A stretch of 64,000 bases of DNA from Accumulibacter sp. (GCF_036625195.1 NZ_JAZKUG010000001.1:2418001-2482000), one strand, 5' to 3'. Counted from the first letter of the stretch, positions 1-11,225 are shown. Notes: a model not told the origin generated them from the letters alone. Program-made: numbers and translations.

Positions 1-2
1 TC

Positions 3-314
3 TTCGAGTTGCGCCGCTCCTTCGCCTGGCGCGGACTCGGCGAACTGCCGTACAGCGCGCTGCGCATCCGCCGCGAGTTTGCCGACTACGACGCCGAGCG
101 CCGCTTCCCGATCAGCTATCAGGCGGTGCCGGACCATCCGGCGTGCGAGTGCGGCGCGGTGCTGCGCGGTGCCCGCCGGCCGCAGGATTGCCGCATTTTC
201 GGCAGCGTGTGCACGCCGGAAAACCCGGTCGGTTCGTGCATGGTCTCGTCGGAGGGAGCCTGCGCCGCGCACTACTCCTTCGGCCGCTTCGCCGACGCGA
301 AGGTGGCGCCGTGA
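3..314 (+). CDS. hypD: HypD, hydrogenase maturation protein (3' end only)
   Basis: This is the C-terminal 103 codons of HypD; the gene begins before the window. HypD is an Fe-S protein that works with HypC and HypE to assemble the Fe(CN)2CO group of [NiFe]-hydrogenases in the cytoplasm. The fragment shows the conserved C-terminal cysteine region of the family, including the stretches CECGAVLRG, DCRIFGSVCTPE and VGSCMVSSEGACAAHY. The reading frame is open from base 3. Its TGA stop overlaps the GTG start of hypE, the expected order within a hyp operon. Assignment is secure, but nothing can be said about the missing N-terminal part. Confidence 0.93.
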   Translation, partial: FELRRSFAWRGLGELPYSALRIRREFADYDAERRFPISYQAVPDHPACECGAVLRGARRPQDCRIFGSVCTPENPVGSCMVSSEGACAAHYSFGRFADAKVAP

Positions 315-1360
315 TTCCCGTGCGCAAGGCATACGGCCGACCGCTCGACCTGCGCCAGGGCCGGGTCGAGATGATGCACGGCAGCGGTGGCCGGGCGATG
401 GCGCAACTGATCGACGAGCTCTTCCTCAGTCGCCTCGGCAACGCTCATCCGGGAGCGGGCAACGACGCGGCGGTTTTGCCGGCGGCGGCCGGCAGGCTGG
501 TCGTGTCGACCGACTCGCACGTCGTCTCGCCGTTGTTCTTCCCCGGCGGCGACATCGGTTGCCTGTCGGTGAACGGGACGATCAACGATGTCGCGGTGAT
601 GGGCGCGACGCCGCTCTATCTGGCTGCCGGCTTCATTCTCGAGGAAGGTTTCCCGCTCGCCGATCTGGCGCGCATCGTCGACTCGATGGCGCAGGCAGCG
701 GCCGCCGCTGGCGTGCCGGTGGTCACCGGCGACACCAAGGTGGTGCAGCGCGGCCGCGGCGACGGCGTCTACATCACCACCACCGGCGTCGGCGTCGTCG
801 CCGACGGCGAGGACTGGTCCGGCGACCGGGCGCGGCCGGGCGACCGAATCATCGTCTCCGGCGGCATTGGCGAGCACGGCATGGCGATCATGGCGCAGCG
901 CGAAAGCATCGGCTTCGCCGCCGACATCGTTTCCGACACGGCGCCGCTGCACGGACTGATCGTCGCCATGCGGGCCAGTGGTGCCGACATCCACGTCGTG
1001 CGCGACCCGACGCGTGGCGGTGTTGCCACCACGCTGAACGAGATTGCCCGCCAGTCGCGGGTCGGCATGATGTTGCGCGAGAGCGAGGTGCCGGTGCAGC
1101 CGCAGGTGGCGGCTGCCTGCGAGTTCCTTGGCCTCGACCCGCTCTATGTCGCCAACGAGGGCAGGTTGCTGGCCATCGTCGCCGACGCCGACGCCGGGCG
1201 GCTGCTGGCGGCGATGCGCGCGCATCCGCTCGCTCGGAACGCCGCACTGATCGGCAGCGTGCATCAGGATGCGCAGTGCTTCGTGCAGATGAGCACGAAG
1301 CTCGGCGGACGGCGGGTCGTCGACTGGTTGAGCGGTGACCAGTTGCCGCGCATCTGCTGA
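311..1360 (+). CDS. hypE: HypE, carbamoyl-dehydratase of hydrogenase maturation
   Basis: HypE (349 aa) converts the thiocarbamate on its own C-terminal cysteine, donated by HypF, to thiocyanate and passes cyanide to the HypC-HypD iron. The sequence ends in the family signature PRIC, so the acceptor cysteine is the last residue. The N-terminal half carries the PurM/AIR-synthase-like segments HGSGGRAM, GAGNDAAVL and GDTKVV, and the second half has RDPTRGGVATTLNE. A GTG start at 311 is chosen because it gives a normal length and overlaps the hypD stop (GTGA). Longer in-frame starts would extend back into hypD. hypX follows after 13 nt. Confidence 0.95.
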   Translation: MIPVRKAYGRPLDLRQGRVEMMHGSGGRAMAQLIDELFLSRLGNAHPGAGNDAAVLPAAAGRLVVSTDSHVVSPLFFPGGDIGCLSVNGTINDVAVMGATPLYLAAGFILEEGFPLADLARIVDSMAQAAAAAGVPVVTGDTKVVQRGRGDGVYITTTGVGVVADGEDWSGDRARPGDRIIVSGGIGEHGMAIMAQRESIGFAADIVSDTAPLHGLIVAMRASGADIHVVRDPTRGGVATTLNEIARQSRVGMMLRESEVPVQPQVAAACEFLGLDPLYVANEGRLLAIVADADAGRLLAAMRAHPLARNAALIGSVHQDAQCFVQMSTKLGGRRVVDWLSGDQLPRIC

Positions 1361-1373
1361 GCGACGAGCGACG

Positions 1374-3100
1374 ATGCGCATCCTGCTCCTCTGCCATGCG
1401 TTCAACAGTCTCAGCCAGCGCCTCCACTGCGAGCTGGCCGGCCGCGGTCACGAGCTGTCGGTCGAGTACGACATCGCCGACGCGGTGGCCGAGGAGGCGG
1501 TGGCGCTCTTCCGCCCCGATCTGATCATCGCTCCGTACCTGCGGCGGGCGATCCCGGAAACCATCTGGCGCGCGCACTGCTGTCTCGTCGTCCATCCGGG
1601 AATCGTCGGCGATCGCGGGCCGTCGGCGCTCGACCGGGCGATCCAGGATGGCGAGCGGGAGTGGGGGGTGACCGTGCTGCAGGCGACCGGCGAGATGGAC
1701 GCCGGTCCGGTCTGGGCGTCGGTGGTCTTCCCGATGCGTCTGGCCCGCAAGTCGAGTCTCTACCGCCACGAGGTGAGCGAGGCGGCGACCCGGGCCGTGC
1801 TGTGCGCCGTCGAACGTTTCTCCGGCGGCGATTTCGTGCCGCTGCCGCCGTCGCCGATGGCGGCAGCGGCGGGCAGCGAACTGCGGCCGCTGCTGCGACA
1901 GGCAGAGCGGGCGATCGACTGGCAGCGCGACGACAGCCGCCGCGTGCTCGCCCGTTTGCACGCGGCCGATGGCTTTCCGGGCGTCGCCGACGAGCTGTTC
2001 GGCGAGCCATGCCTGCTCTTCGACGCCTGGCCCGAGGATATCCTGCGCGCTGGTCCTGCTGGCGCCGTGATCGCCTGGCGCGAGACGGCGATCCTGCGTG
2101 CAACCGTCGACGGCGCGGTATGGATCGGCCATGTCCGCCGTTGCACGCCGCCTGATTCGCTGAAGCTGCCGGCGGCAGAGGTCTTCGCCGCGCAGCTGGC
2201 CGGCATCCGCCAGGTGCCGCTGTCCGCTTCGCCCGCCGCCTGCTGGGCGGCGCCGCACCGTACCTGGCAGGACATCCGCTACGAGGAGGCCGATGGCGTC
2301 GGCTTCCTGCACTTCGAGTTCTACAACGGGGCGATGAGCAGTCGCCAGTGCCGGCGCCTGCTGGCGGCCTACGACTGGGTCAGGCGGCGGCCGCTGCGGG
2401 TCATCGTCCTCATGGGTGGGCGCGACCACTGGTCGAACGGCATCCATCTGCAGCAGATCGAGGCTGCCGAATCGCCGGCCGACGAATCATGGGCCAACAT
2501 CGAAGCCATCGACGATCTCGCCGAGGCGATCATCCGCACCGACGACAGGCTGACGATCGCCGCCTTGCAGGGCAACTGCGCCGCCGGCGGCTGCTTTCTC
2601 GCCCGCGCGGCAGACCTCGTCTGGGCACGCGCAGGCGTCGTCCTCAACCCGCACTACCGCAACATGGGCAATCTGTATGGTTCCGAGTACTGGACCTACC
2701 TGTTCCCGGCACGGGTCGGCGAGACGGCTGCGGCAGCGATCATGCAGCAGCGCTTGCCGTTGAGCGCCAGCGCCGGTGTCTCTGCCGGTCTGCTCGATGC
2801 CTGCCTGGCGAACGATCCGGAGTCCTTCCGCATCGACGTCGCGCGGCGCGCGCGCGAGCTCGCGCAGGCATCCGATCTCGTCAGCCGCCTGCGGGAGAAG
2901 CGCGCGCGCCGCGCGGCGGACGAGCTGCAGCGGCCGCTGGCAGACTACCGCGCCGCCGAAATGGCGGAACTGGAGCGCAATTTCTACGGCTTCGACCCGA
3001 GTTACCACATCGCCCGGCACCATTTCGTGTACAAGACCCCGCACTCGTGGACGCCCCGCCATCTGGCGATCCACCGCGAGCTTGGCTGGCAGCCTGCCCC

Positions 3101-3104
<4 letters not shown>
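1374..3104 (+). CDS. hypX: HypX/HoxX hydrogenase maturation factor
   Basis: This 576-aa protein has the two-domain HypX layout. The N-terminal part (about 1-270) resembles formyltransferases using formyl-tetrahydrofolate, with the segment HPGIVGDRGPSALD. The C-terminal part (about 300-570) resembles enoyl-CoA hydratases, with LQGNCAAGGCFLA. In Ralstonia and Aquifex the family is reported to make the active-site CO from formyl-THF under air, supporting O2-tolerant hydrogenases. The ATG at 1374 starts the conserved MRILLLCHAFNSL segment. hoxA starts within its stop codon (ATGA). Its presence suggests that the hydrogenase served by this operon must mature aerobically; that is inference, because the structural genes lie outside the window. 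Confidence 0.93.
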
Positions 3105-4557
<1,453 letters not shown>

Positions 4558-4561
<4 letters not shown>

Positions 4562-5550
4562 AACTGATCTGGCTGCAGGCGGCGGGTTGCGGCGGCTGCA
4601 CGCAGTCGCTGCTGGCTGGCGAAGGTCGCGGCGGCGTACTGGCACAACTGGCCGAGAGCGGCATCGAGCTGTGTTTCCACCCCGCGCTGTCGGAGGCGAG
4701 CGGCAGCGAGACGCTGGCGCTGCTCGGCGCCGCCATCGCCGGCGAACTGCCGTGCGACCTGCTGTGCATCGAAGGCGCGCTGCTGCGTGGTCCGAATGGC
4801 AGCGGTCGCTTCCAGACACTGGCCGGCCGGCCGCTGATCGACGTGGTGCGCGACCTGGCGCAGCGTGCCCGGCATGTACTGGCGATCGGCACCTGCAGCG
4901 CCTATGGCGGCATCATTGCCGCCGGCGAGAACCGCAGCGAGGCCTGCGGTCTGCAGTTCGACGGTGATCAGGAGGGTGGTGTGCTGGGCATCGACTTCCG
5001 TTCCCGCTCGGGCCTGCCGGTGATCAACGTCGCCGGCTGTCCGACGCATCCCGGCTGGGTCGTCGATACGCTGCTCGCGCTGGCGCTCGACGCGCTGGCT
5101 GCCGGCGACCTCGATGCCTGGCAGCGGCCGCGCTTCTACACCGAGCAACTGGTGCACCATGGCTGCCCGCGCAACGAGTATTACGAGTTCAAGGCGAGTG
5201 CCCAGAAGCCCTCGGACCTCGGCTGTCTGATGGAGAACCTGGGCTGCAAGGGAACACAGGCCCACGCCGACTGCAACCTGCGGCCCTGGCACGGTGTCGG
5301 CTCCTGTCTGCGCGGCGGTTTTGCCTGCATCTCGTGCACGGAGCCCGGCTTCGAGGAACCCGGCCACCCGTTCATGGAGACCGCCAAGATCGCCGGCATC
5401 CCGACCGGACTGCCGGTCGACATGCCGAAAGCCTGGTTCGTCGCGCTGGCCGCGCTCTCCAAGTCGGCGACGCCGAAACGGGTGCGCGAGAACTCGCGTT
5501 CCGACCATCCGCTGATCGCGCTGGGGGTTCGCAAGGGCGGTAGCAAGTGA
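4558..5550 (+). CDS. hoxB: HoxB/HupU, regulatory [NiFe]-hydrogenase small subunit
   Basis: This 330-aa protein is the Fe-S small subunit of an H2-sensing hydrogenase. It starts directly with MKLIWLQ and has no twin-arginine signal peptide, as expected for a cytoplasmic sensor. Proximal-cluster cysteines lie in AAGCGGC (C11, C14), GTCSAYGG and NVAGCPTHPGW. The medial and distal clusters are marked by HHGCPRNEYYEF, LGCMENLGC-like spacing and CLRGGFACISCTEPGF. The extra cysteines of O2-tolerant membrane hydrogenases are absent. It overlaps the hoxA stop. The partner hoxC and kinase hoxJ do not follow; a convergent dacB ends 7 nt away. Confidence 0.92.
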
Positions 5551-5557
5551 GGCCCGC

Positions 5558-6946
5558 TCAGCGTTCCGCCAGCCACTGCAGCAGGGCGTCGATCGCCGGT
5601 TTGCCGAGCCTGGCTTTCGGATCGTTGATCAGGAAGACGACGATCCAGCGCCTGCCGCCCTGATCGAGAAGGTAGCCCGCCACCGCCCGGACGCCCTCGA
5701 GGTAGCCCGTCTTGAGGTGCGCCCTGCCGCCGGCGGCACTGCCGTTGAGGCGCCGGCGCAGCGTGCCGTCGACTCCGGCGAGTGGCAACGAGGCGATGAA
5801 TTCCGGCATTGCCGGGCTCTGCCAGGCGGCGCGCAGCAGCTGCGCCAGCCCCTCTGCCGAGACGCGCTCACTGCGCGACAGCCCGGAGCCGTTGTCGACC
5901 ACCAGCCCGGGCAGTTTGAGGCCCTTTGCCTGCAGCCAGGATTCCACCTGCCGGCGGGCACCCTCGGCGGTGGCCGGTCGCTCGCCATCGAGGCTGAGGA
6001 ACAGCTGGCGCGCCATGACGTTGTTGCTGTACTTGTTGATCTCGCGGATGATCTCGGCCAGTGGCGGCGACTCCTGGGTGGCAATCGTGCTGGCCGTCGC
6101 CGGCGTCCGCCCGGCGCGCACGCGGCCGCCGAAACTGCCGCCGAGCTCGTGCCAAAGCGCGCGGAAGAGCCCGTCGACCTGGGTGTCGGCAGGCCAGGGC
6201 ATGAGGTGCAGCGCCTTCTCGCCACAGGCCGCCGGGAAACTGCCGGCGAGTTCGATGGTCTGGCCACTGACTGTCGCCCGGATCTGTTCGCGCCAGTCGC
6301 CGCAGCCTTCGTGCCCGAGGCTGAGGCGGTTGCTGATGCGCAGGCCATCGCTCGGCGTCTCGGCGATCACCCTGACCATCGTCCGTGCGGCGTCTGCCTG
6401 CAGCGTCAGCCGGATGCTCGCCAGGTTGACCAGCAGCGCGTCGGGACCGGCGTTGTAAGGGCGCAGAGGCTGGCCGTCGAAGGCCCCGGGGTCGTGCTCG
6501 GCGACGGCAAAAGCGCTGCGGTCGAGCACGACGTCGCCCCTGATCTCGCTGACGCCGCGGACACGGATCTGGCGCAGGAGCAGCCAGAACTGTTCGAGGC
6601 CGAGCCGGGGATCGCCACTGCCGCGCAGGTAGAGGTTGCCATCCAACCGGCCGTCGCGGACGGCTGCATCGGCGAGCGCATCGGTGCGCCAGGTGTGGGC
6701 GGGGCCGAGCAGTTCGAGGGCGGCGTAGGTCGTCAGCAGCTTCATCGCCGACGCCGGGTTCAGCGCTGTCCGCGCATTGTGTGCGAGCAGTGGCGCTCCG
6801 CCGTCCACCGCCTGCACGACGATGCCGACCGAGCGGGCGGGAATTCCCGCCTGCTCGAGTGCGCGGCTGACGCTGGCCGGAATTTCGGCGGCCGCGACCA
6901 CGCCCAGCCAGGCGGCGAGCCATAGCACGAGGGCGGCACGGATCAT
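5558..6946 (-). CDS. dacB: D-alanyl-D-alanine carboxypeptidase/endopeptidase (PBP4 type)
   Basis: This is a periplasmic class C low-molecular-weight penicillin-binding protein (462 aa) that trims or cleaves peptidoglycan cross-links. It begins with a signal peptide (hydrophobic residues 3-20, ending VAAAEIP). The active-site triad of the family is visible: SxxK as SAMK at 66-69, SxN as SNN within KYSNNVMAR, and KTG as LKTGYLEG near the C terminus. The ATG at 6946 is chosen because it leads straight into the signal peptide. The gene is convergent with hoxB, with only 7 nt between their stops, and its function is unrelated to hydrogenase. Confidence 0.92.
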   Translation of the reverse strand: MIRAALVLWLAAWLGVVAAAEIPASVSRALEQAGIPARSVGIVVQAVDGGAPLLAHNARTALNPASAMKLLTTYAALELLGPAHTWRTDALADAAVRDGRLDGNLYLRGSGDPRLGLEQFWLLLRQIRVRGVSEIRGDVVLDRSAFAVAEHDPGAFDGQPLRPYNAGPDALLVNLASIRLTLQADAARTMVRVIAETPSDGLRISNRLSLGHEGCGDWREQIRATVSGQTIELAGSFPAACGEKALHLMPWPADTQVDGLFRALWHELGGSFGGRVRAGRTPATASTIATQESPPLAEIIREINKYSNNVMARQLFLSLDGERPATAEGARRQVESWLQAKGLKLPGLVVDNGSGLSRSERVSAEGLAQLLRAAWQSPAMPEFIASLPLAGVDGTLRRRLNGSAAGGRAHLKTGYLEGVRAVAGYLLDQGGRRWIVVFLINDPKARLGKPAIDALLQWLAER

Positions 6947-7061
6947 GCTCTTCCCCGTCCGGATCCGGCAGGTGCTGGGCGCACCCCGCACACCGGCGCG
7001 CTGGCGACGAATCGCTGCAGCCTCATTGGCGCCGGCTCAGGGCCGGTCGCCAGTCCGGCGT

Positions 7062-8540
7062 TCAGCCATGTTCCCAAGGTGGCGGATGGCTGAGGAACTC
7101 GGCCAGCAGCGGCTCCAGCTGCGTCAGCATCAGGTCGTTGCGACCTGCCAGCCAAGCGCGCACCAGATCGCTGTGGTGGCCCGGAACGGCCTGCAGGACG
7201 AGTTGCTCGGCGACCGTCGCGTCGTTCATCCGTCCGAGGAGATCGAGCAGGCCGGCGGCACTCTGGTGGTAGCGTTGCAGCCGCTTCGCCGGGAACAGCG
7301 GCGCGAAGAACTCGATTGCGTAGCGCAAGCGTTTCAGGGCGACCCGCAACGCATGCCGGGCTTCCGGGTTCGAGTCGCGGGTCTCGGCTGCGAGCGCGGC
7401 GACACGCTTCGCGCGCTTGTTCAGCGAGCGGGGTGCAAAGACCGTGACGGGTGGCTTTCGGCTCTCCAGGAGCGCCAGCGTCGCGGCAGTGAACTCGAGC
7501 AGCAGTTGCGAGTAGGCCTCCGCCTTGATCGCCGCCTGCGCCGTCTTGCGGCAGGCGGCCAGCTGGTTGCGCGCCTGCGTCGACAGTCTCTGGACGTCGC
7601 CATGATCCGGGAAGGCCTTGCTGATCGGCGGCAGGATCTCGGTGATGAAGACGTCCCAGTTGCGGGTGTCGCCTAGCTGGTTCGCGAGTGCTCGCCAGCG
7701 CGGATCGAAGTTGTTTACATAGTCTTCCGGCAGCAGCGGTCGCCACAGGCGGATCGCCGAGCGCAGGCGACGGATCGACACCCGCGCCTGGTGGATGAAC
7801 TCCGGGGCGTCGGTCTCACGGACCCCGCGCTCGTTGCCCTGCAGCTGTGACAGACAGGAGAAGGCGGTACTGCGGAAGACGCCGATGCTGGTCATTCCCA
7901 TGCTCAGCGGGACTGGCCCCGCCTTGGCGGGTGCCAGTTTGGCATCGTGCGCCAGGCGGTAGCCGCGCTCGGCCTTGCTGACGCCTTCGGGGTGCAGCGG
8001 CAGGTCGGCTTGCAGGGCCAGGGCGGCGGTGAAGAGGTCGCTGGCATCTCCCTCGAGCAGTTCGAGTTCGAGTTCACAGATGTTTTCCCTGCGTTCGCCG
8101 GCGACGATCGTTCCGCGGTCGAGAGCAACCTCGATGCGGCTGCCCTCGCGCGGCGTCAGTACCCACAGGCTGCGCGTGAAGTCGGTGGTGAATACCGGGA
8201 CGAGCTCGGCTGTGGCCTCTTCGAGGAAGCGGCGCAATTTGGGACTGTCGACGTGGCTGAAGTCGAATTGCCCCGGCTGGCCGGGTACTTCCCATTCGCG
8301 GCGCTGCGCCAGTCCGCCGGGCGACGGCGCGTCGCTCTTGACGGTGAGCAGCCATGCCTCGCCCTTCTGCCGGTAGCGAACGGCGAGACGCTTGCGCTGC
8401 AGGCGCTGGTCCGGGGTGTCGTAATAGGTATTGACCAGCTTCTGTCGCACGGGCTTGCTTGCGGCCAGCAGCGGGTGCGACGACAGGCGGCGTACGGCCG
8501 TTGCCGGCAGGCTCAGCTTGATCTCGGTTTCCAGTGCCAT
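7062..8540 (-). CDS. CYTH and CHAD domain protein
   Basis: This 492-aa cytoplasmic protein has an N-terminal CYTH (triphosphate tunnel) domain starting with the signature ETEIKL, followed by a C-terminal alpha-helical CHAD domain (about 210-490) rich in conserved His, Arg and Lys such as FIHQARVSIRRLRSA and RHALRVALKRLRYAIE. CYTH enzymes hydrolyse triphosphates, often inorganic triphosphate, and CHAD domains bind inorganic polyphosphate. A strong GAGGAG ribosome-binding site precedes the ATG at 8540. The fusion is common in bacteria that make polyphosphate, which fits a polyphosphate-accumulating host, but the substrate cannot be read from the sequence. Confidence 0.88.
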   Translation of the reverse strand: MALETEIKLSLPATAVRRLSSHPLLAASKPVRQKLVNTYYDTPDQRLQRKRLAVRYRQKGEAWLLTVKSDAPSPGGLAQRREWEVPGQPGQFDFSHVDSPKLRRFLEEATAELVPVFTTDFTRSLWVLTPREGSRIEVALDRGTIVAGERRENICELELELLEGDASDLFTAALALQADLPLHPEGVSKAERGYRLAHDAKLAPAKAGPVPLSMGMTSIGVFRSTAFSCLSQLQGNERGVRETDAPEFIHQARVSIRRLRSAIRLWRPLLPEDYVNNFDPRWRALANQLGDTRNWDVFITEILPPISKAFPDHGDVQRLSTQARNQLAACRKTAQAAIKAEAYSQLLLEFTAATLALLESRKPPVTVFAPRSLNKRAKRVAALAAETRDSNPEARHALRVALKRLRYAIEFFAPLFPAKRLQRYHQSAAGLLDLLGRMNDATVAEQLVLQAVPGHHSDLVRAWLAGRNDLMLTQLEPLLAEFLSHPPPWEHG

Positions 8541-8582
8541 GCTTCATTGTCTCCTCTTGGTTGGTATGGTGTGGCCCCAGCC

Positions 8583-9290
8583 TCAGTGCTCGTGGAAACG
8601 CAGCTTCTCGACTTCGGGGATGTGGATCTTTCGTCCTTCGACGACGATCAATCCCTTTTCCGAGAGTTCGTGCAGGATACGTGAGAAGTATTCCTGCGTC
8701 AGGTTGAGACGGGAGGCAATGACGCCCTTGTTCGTCGGCAGCGTCACGGTGATCGACCGCTCGCCGCCGTTCGGGTACTCGCGCAACAGATAGCCGATGA
8801 TCCGCTGCCTACCCGAGTGCAGCGAATAGGACTCGACATCGTTGATCAGGTGGTGCAGGCGCATCGACAGTCCGGCAATCATCTTGCGTCCCAGTCTCGG
8901 ATCCTTGTCCAGTTCGTCGAGGATCGCGGTCTTCGAGATGTGCAGCAACAGCGAATCGGCGAGCGCCTGCGCATAGACCATGAACGGCTTGTCCATGAAC
9001 ATGACGGCCTCGCCGAAGGTCTGGCCCTGGCCGACGATGTCGACGACCTTCTCGCCACCCTGTGGCGAGGTGAAGGCCAGCTTGACCTGCCCGTAGACGA
9101 TCAGGTAGAAGCCGGTCGGCGTGTCTCCCTTGTGGAACAGGATGTCTCCACGGGTCGCAGTGACTTCACGCGAACCGCGGGCCAGGCGGGCAATCTCGTC
9201 GGGTTCCAGTCCGTTGAACAGCGGGACGTGCGCCAGCAGCGCTTCGATGTTGATGCCGTGTTGCTGTGGGTGAGCGTGTGGTCTGATCAA
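8583..9290 (-). CDS. Crp/Fnr family transcriptional regulator
   Basis: This 235-aa regulator has a cyclic-nucleotide-binding-like beta-barrel (about 20-140), a dimerisation helix and a winged helix-turn-helix whose recognition region includes ASRLNLTQEYFSRIL. It contains no cysteine, so it is not an Fe-S Fnr. It could be a CRP, DNR or FixK-like protein sensing another ligand. The first plausible start is TTG at 9290, with no clear ribosome-binding site, so the true start may differ. It sits upstream of, and in the same direction as, the CYTH-CHAD gene with 42 nt between them and may share a transcript. Confidence 0.85.
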   Translation of the reverse strand: MIRPHAHPQQHGINIEALLAHVPLFNGLEPDEIARLARGSREVTATRGDILFHKGDTPTGFYLIVYGQVKLAFTSPQGGEKVVDIVGQGQTFGEAVMFMDKPFMVYAQALADSLLLHISKTAILDELDKDPRLGRKMIAGLSMRLHHLINDVESYSLHSGRQRIIGYLLREYPNGGERSITVTLPTNKGVIASRLNLTQEYFSRILHELSEKGLIVVEGRKIHIPEVEKLRFHEH

Positions 9291-9457
9291 GTTGGTCAGC
9301 GCGGGATGGGTCAGTCGCCAATCTTCGCACGTGTCACCCCCGGCGGCAAGCCGCTGCCGGACGATCGGTGTTCAGGAGCGGCGCGATGACTGCCGCAGCC
9401 GCCGGCCGGGCGGCGACCGTGCCACTGCAGTTGCGCCAGCGGCGGGTCATCCGGGAT

Positions 9458-10006
9458 TCAGGGGAAGCGGTCGGCAGCCGCCAGCAGCGGGGCGCTGGCA
9501 TCCTTGCGGGCGAGAATCGGCGGCTCATCGAGCGGCCAGTCGACGGCGACGTCGGGGTCGTTCCAGCGCAGGTTGCGCTCGTGTTCCGGTGAGTAGTAGT
9601 CGGTGGTCTTGTAAAGGAACTCGGCGCTCTGCGAAAGCACCAGGAAGCCATGGGCGAAGCCCGGGGGAATCCACAACTGCCTCTTGTTCTCTCCGCTGAG
9701 CTCATGACCGACCCAACGGCCGAACGTCGGCGAGTGCTGGCGCAGATCGACCGCGACGTCGAAGACCATCCCCTGCACGACCAGTACCAGCTTGCCCTGG
9801 GCCTTCGGCGGCAGTTGGTAGTGCAGTCCGCGCAGGACGTTCCGCGCGGATCGTGAGTGGTTGTCCTGCACGAAGGAGAGTTCGAGGCCGGTTGCGCGGG
9901 CGAACGAACGGGCATTGAAGCTCTCGAAGAAATATCCGCGTTCGTCGCCGAAAATCTCCGGTTCGATGAGCAGGACATCGGGAATGGCGGTGGCGGTGAC
10001 GATCAT
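9458..10006 (-). CDS. rfbC: dTDP-4-dehydrorhamnose 3,5-epimerase
   Basis: RfbC (182 aa) epimerises dTDP-4-keto-6-deoxyglucose at C3 and C5 in dTDP-L-rhamnose synthesis. The cupin-fold family motifs are present: FGDERGYFFESFN near the N terminus, QDNHSRS, NVLRGLHYQ with the catalytic histidine, and IPPGFAHGFLVLS. Length is normal for the family. It lies 131 nt downstream of rfbD in the same direction; rfbA and rfbB are not in the window. It is part of the minus-strand surface-glycan region. Confidence 0.95.
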   Translation of the reverse strand: MIVTATAIPDVLLIEPEIFGDERGYFFESFNARSFARATGLELSFVQDNHSRSARNVLRGLHYQLPPKAQGKLVLVVQGMVFDVAVDLRQHSPTFGRWVGHELSGENKRQLWIPPGFAHGFLVLSQSAEFLYKTTDYYSPEHERNLRWNDPDVAVDWPLDEPPILARKDASAPLLAAADRFP

Positions 10007-10137
10007 CTGTGGTCCGGTTCCTTTCTTCTCGCTGGTCGGGCTTCCGTGCTTGACCAGGATGCAGCGGCGGTCGCCACTCGGCTGCTGTCGGTGTGGGGCC
10101 GCGCTGCGGCGAAGGGGAGCCGGCTGCCGGACATCGC

Positions 10138-11034
10138 TCAGCTGCCGAGGATCTGCTGCAGAACGTGTCGCAAGCCCCTCTGCCAGTGTGGCAGTTCCAG
10201 GCCGAAGGCATGTTGCAGCTTGCGCGTGTCGAGTCGGGAGTTGGCGGGTCGGCTGGCGGCAGTCGGGTATTCGGCAGTCGAGATCGCCGTGATCGTTTCC
10301 GGTTTGGCGCGGAGCTTCCTGCCCGCACGGATCGCTTCGTCGACGACGAAGCGGGCGTAGTCACACCAGTTGGTGTCGCCGCCGGCAACACAATGGTAGA
10401 TTCCGTAGGGGAAGGCTTGCAGATCGTCCCCTCGTTGCTGCTGGCGAACGAGGTGGGCGGTGATGTCAGCCAGCAGCGCAGCCGAAGTCGGGGTTCCCCA
10501 CTGGTCGGCAACCACTCTGAGACTGTCGCACTCGCTTGCCAGCCGCAGTATGGTCTTCGCGAAGTTGCCGCCGTGGGCGCCGGCAATCCAGGCGGTACGC
10601 AGGATCAGGTGGCGCCGGGTGGCATCCTGCAGGGCGACCTCACCCGCGCGCTTGCTCTGGCCGTAGGTGCTGCGCGGTCGGGTTGCGTCCAGTTCGTCGT
10701 AGGGGCCTTGCTTGCTGCCGTCAAAGACATAGTCGGTCGAGTAGTGCACGACGAAGGCGCCCAGTCGGGCTGCTTCCTCACCGAAGACTCGTGGCGCCGA
10801 CGCGTTGACCGCGAAGGCCTGATCGCGCTCGGTCTCCGCTCCGTCCACCGCGGTATGTGCCGCTGCGTTTACGATTATCCCCGGGCGGACCGCACGGACC
10901 AGTTGGCGGATGGCCGCGGGCTTGGCAAGGTCGCATTCCGCCCGGCCGATCGCGACGACCTCGCCGAGCGGCGCGAGCGCTCGCTGCAGTTCGAAGCCGA
11001 CCTGGCCATTCTTGCCGGTGAGCAGGATCTTCAA
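10138..11034 (-). CDS. rfbD: dTDP-4-dehydrorhamnose reductase
   Basis: RfbD (298 aa) performs the final NAD(P)H-dependent reduction to dTDP-L-rhamnose. It is an extended SDR with the nucleotide-binding motif TGKNGQVG at the N terminus, NAAAHTAVDGAE, STDYVFDG, and a YGQSKRAGE segment carrying the catalytic YxxxK. No ATG lies at the conserved beginning. A TTG at 11034 gives the standard KILLTG N terminus and is the chosen start. Extending upstream would run into the tRNA terminator. It precedes rfbC and probably shares its transcript. Confidence 0.93.
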   Translation of the reverse strand: MKILLTGKNGQVGFELQRALAPLGEVVAIGRAECDLAKPAAIRQLVRAVRPGIIVNAAAHTAVDGAETERDQAFAVNASAPRVFGEEAARLGAFVVHYSTDYVFDGSKQGPYDELDATRPRSTYGQSKRAGEVALQDATRRHLILRTAWIAGAHGGNFAKTILRLASECDSLRVVADQWGTPTSAALLADITAHLVRQQQRGDDLQAFPYGIYHCVAGGDTNWCDYARFVVDEAIRAGRKLRAKPETITAISTAEYPTAASRPANSRLDTRKLQHAFGLELPHWQRGLRHVLQQILGS

Positions 11035-11108
11035 GGTGGGAAGAGGTGTCGCCGTGCGGTTCGGTGGATGAAGCCGGCTTCTCGCAGCGACGGCAGCCGG
11101 GAGACGAC

Positions 11109-11129
11109 AAAAAACCACCGCGACGGTGG
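11109..11129 (-). terminator. Rho-independent terminator after tRNA-Arg
   Basis: On the minus strand a six-base-pair stem CCACCG/CGGTGG with a three-base loop is followed directly by six T. It lies 20 nt past the 3' end of the tRNA-Arg gene and before rfbD, so it should end the tRNA transcript. Confidence 0.85.
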
Positions 11130-11148
11130 CTTCATTGTTTGCTGCCGT

Positions 11149-11225
11149 TGGCACGCCCGGAGCGATTCGAACGCCCGACCCCTTGGTTCGTAGCCAAGTA
11201 CTCTATCCAGCTGAGCTACGGGCGC
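11149..11225 (-). tRNA. tRNA-Arg(ACG)
   Basis: A 77-nt cloverleaf on the minus strand. The acceptor arm starts GCGCCCG and is closed by CGGGCGT, followed by the discriminator G and an encoded CCA. The anticodon loop CTACGAA between CTTGG and CCAAG gives anticodon ACG (arginine, inosine-modified in bacteria). The T-loop reads TTCGAAT. A terminator follows immediately. Confidence 0.95.

Noticed and set aside
8583..9290. Crp/Fnr protein as an oxygen-sensing Fnr
   Set aside because: The protein contains no cysteine, so it cannot hold the Fnr iron-sulphur cluster.
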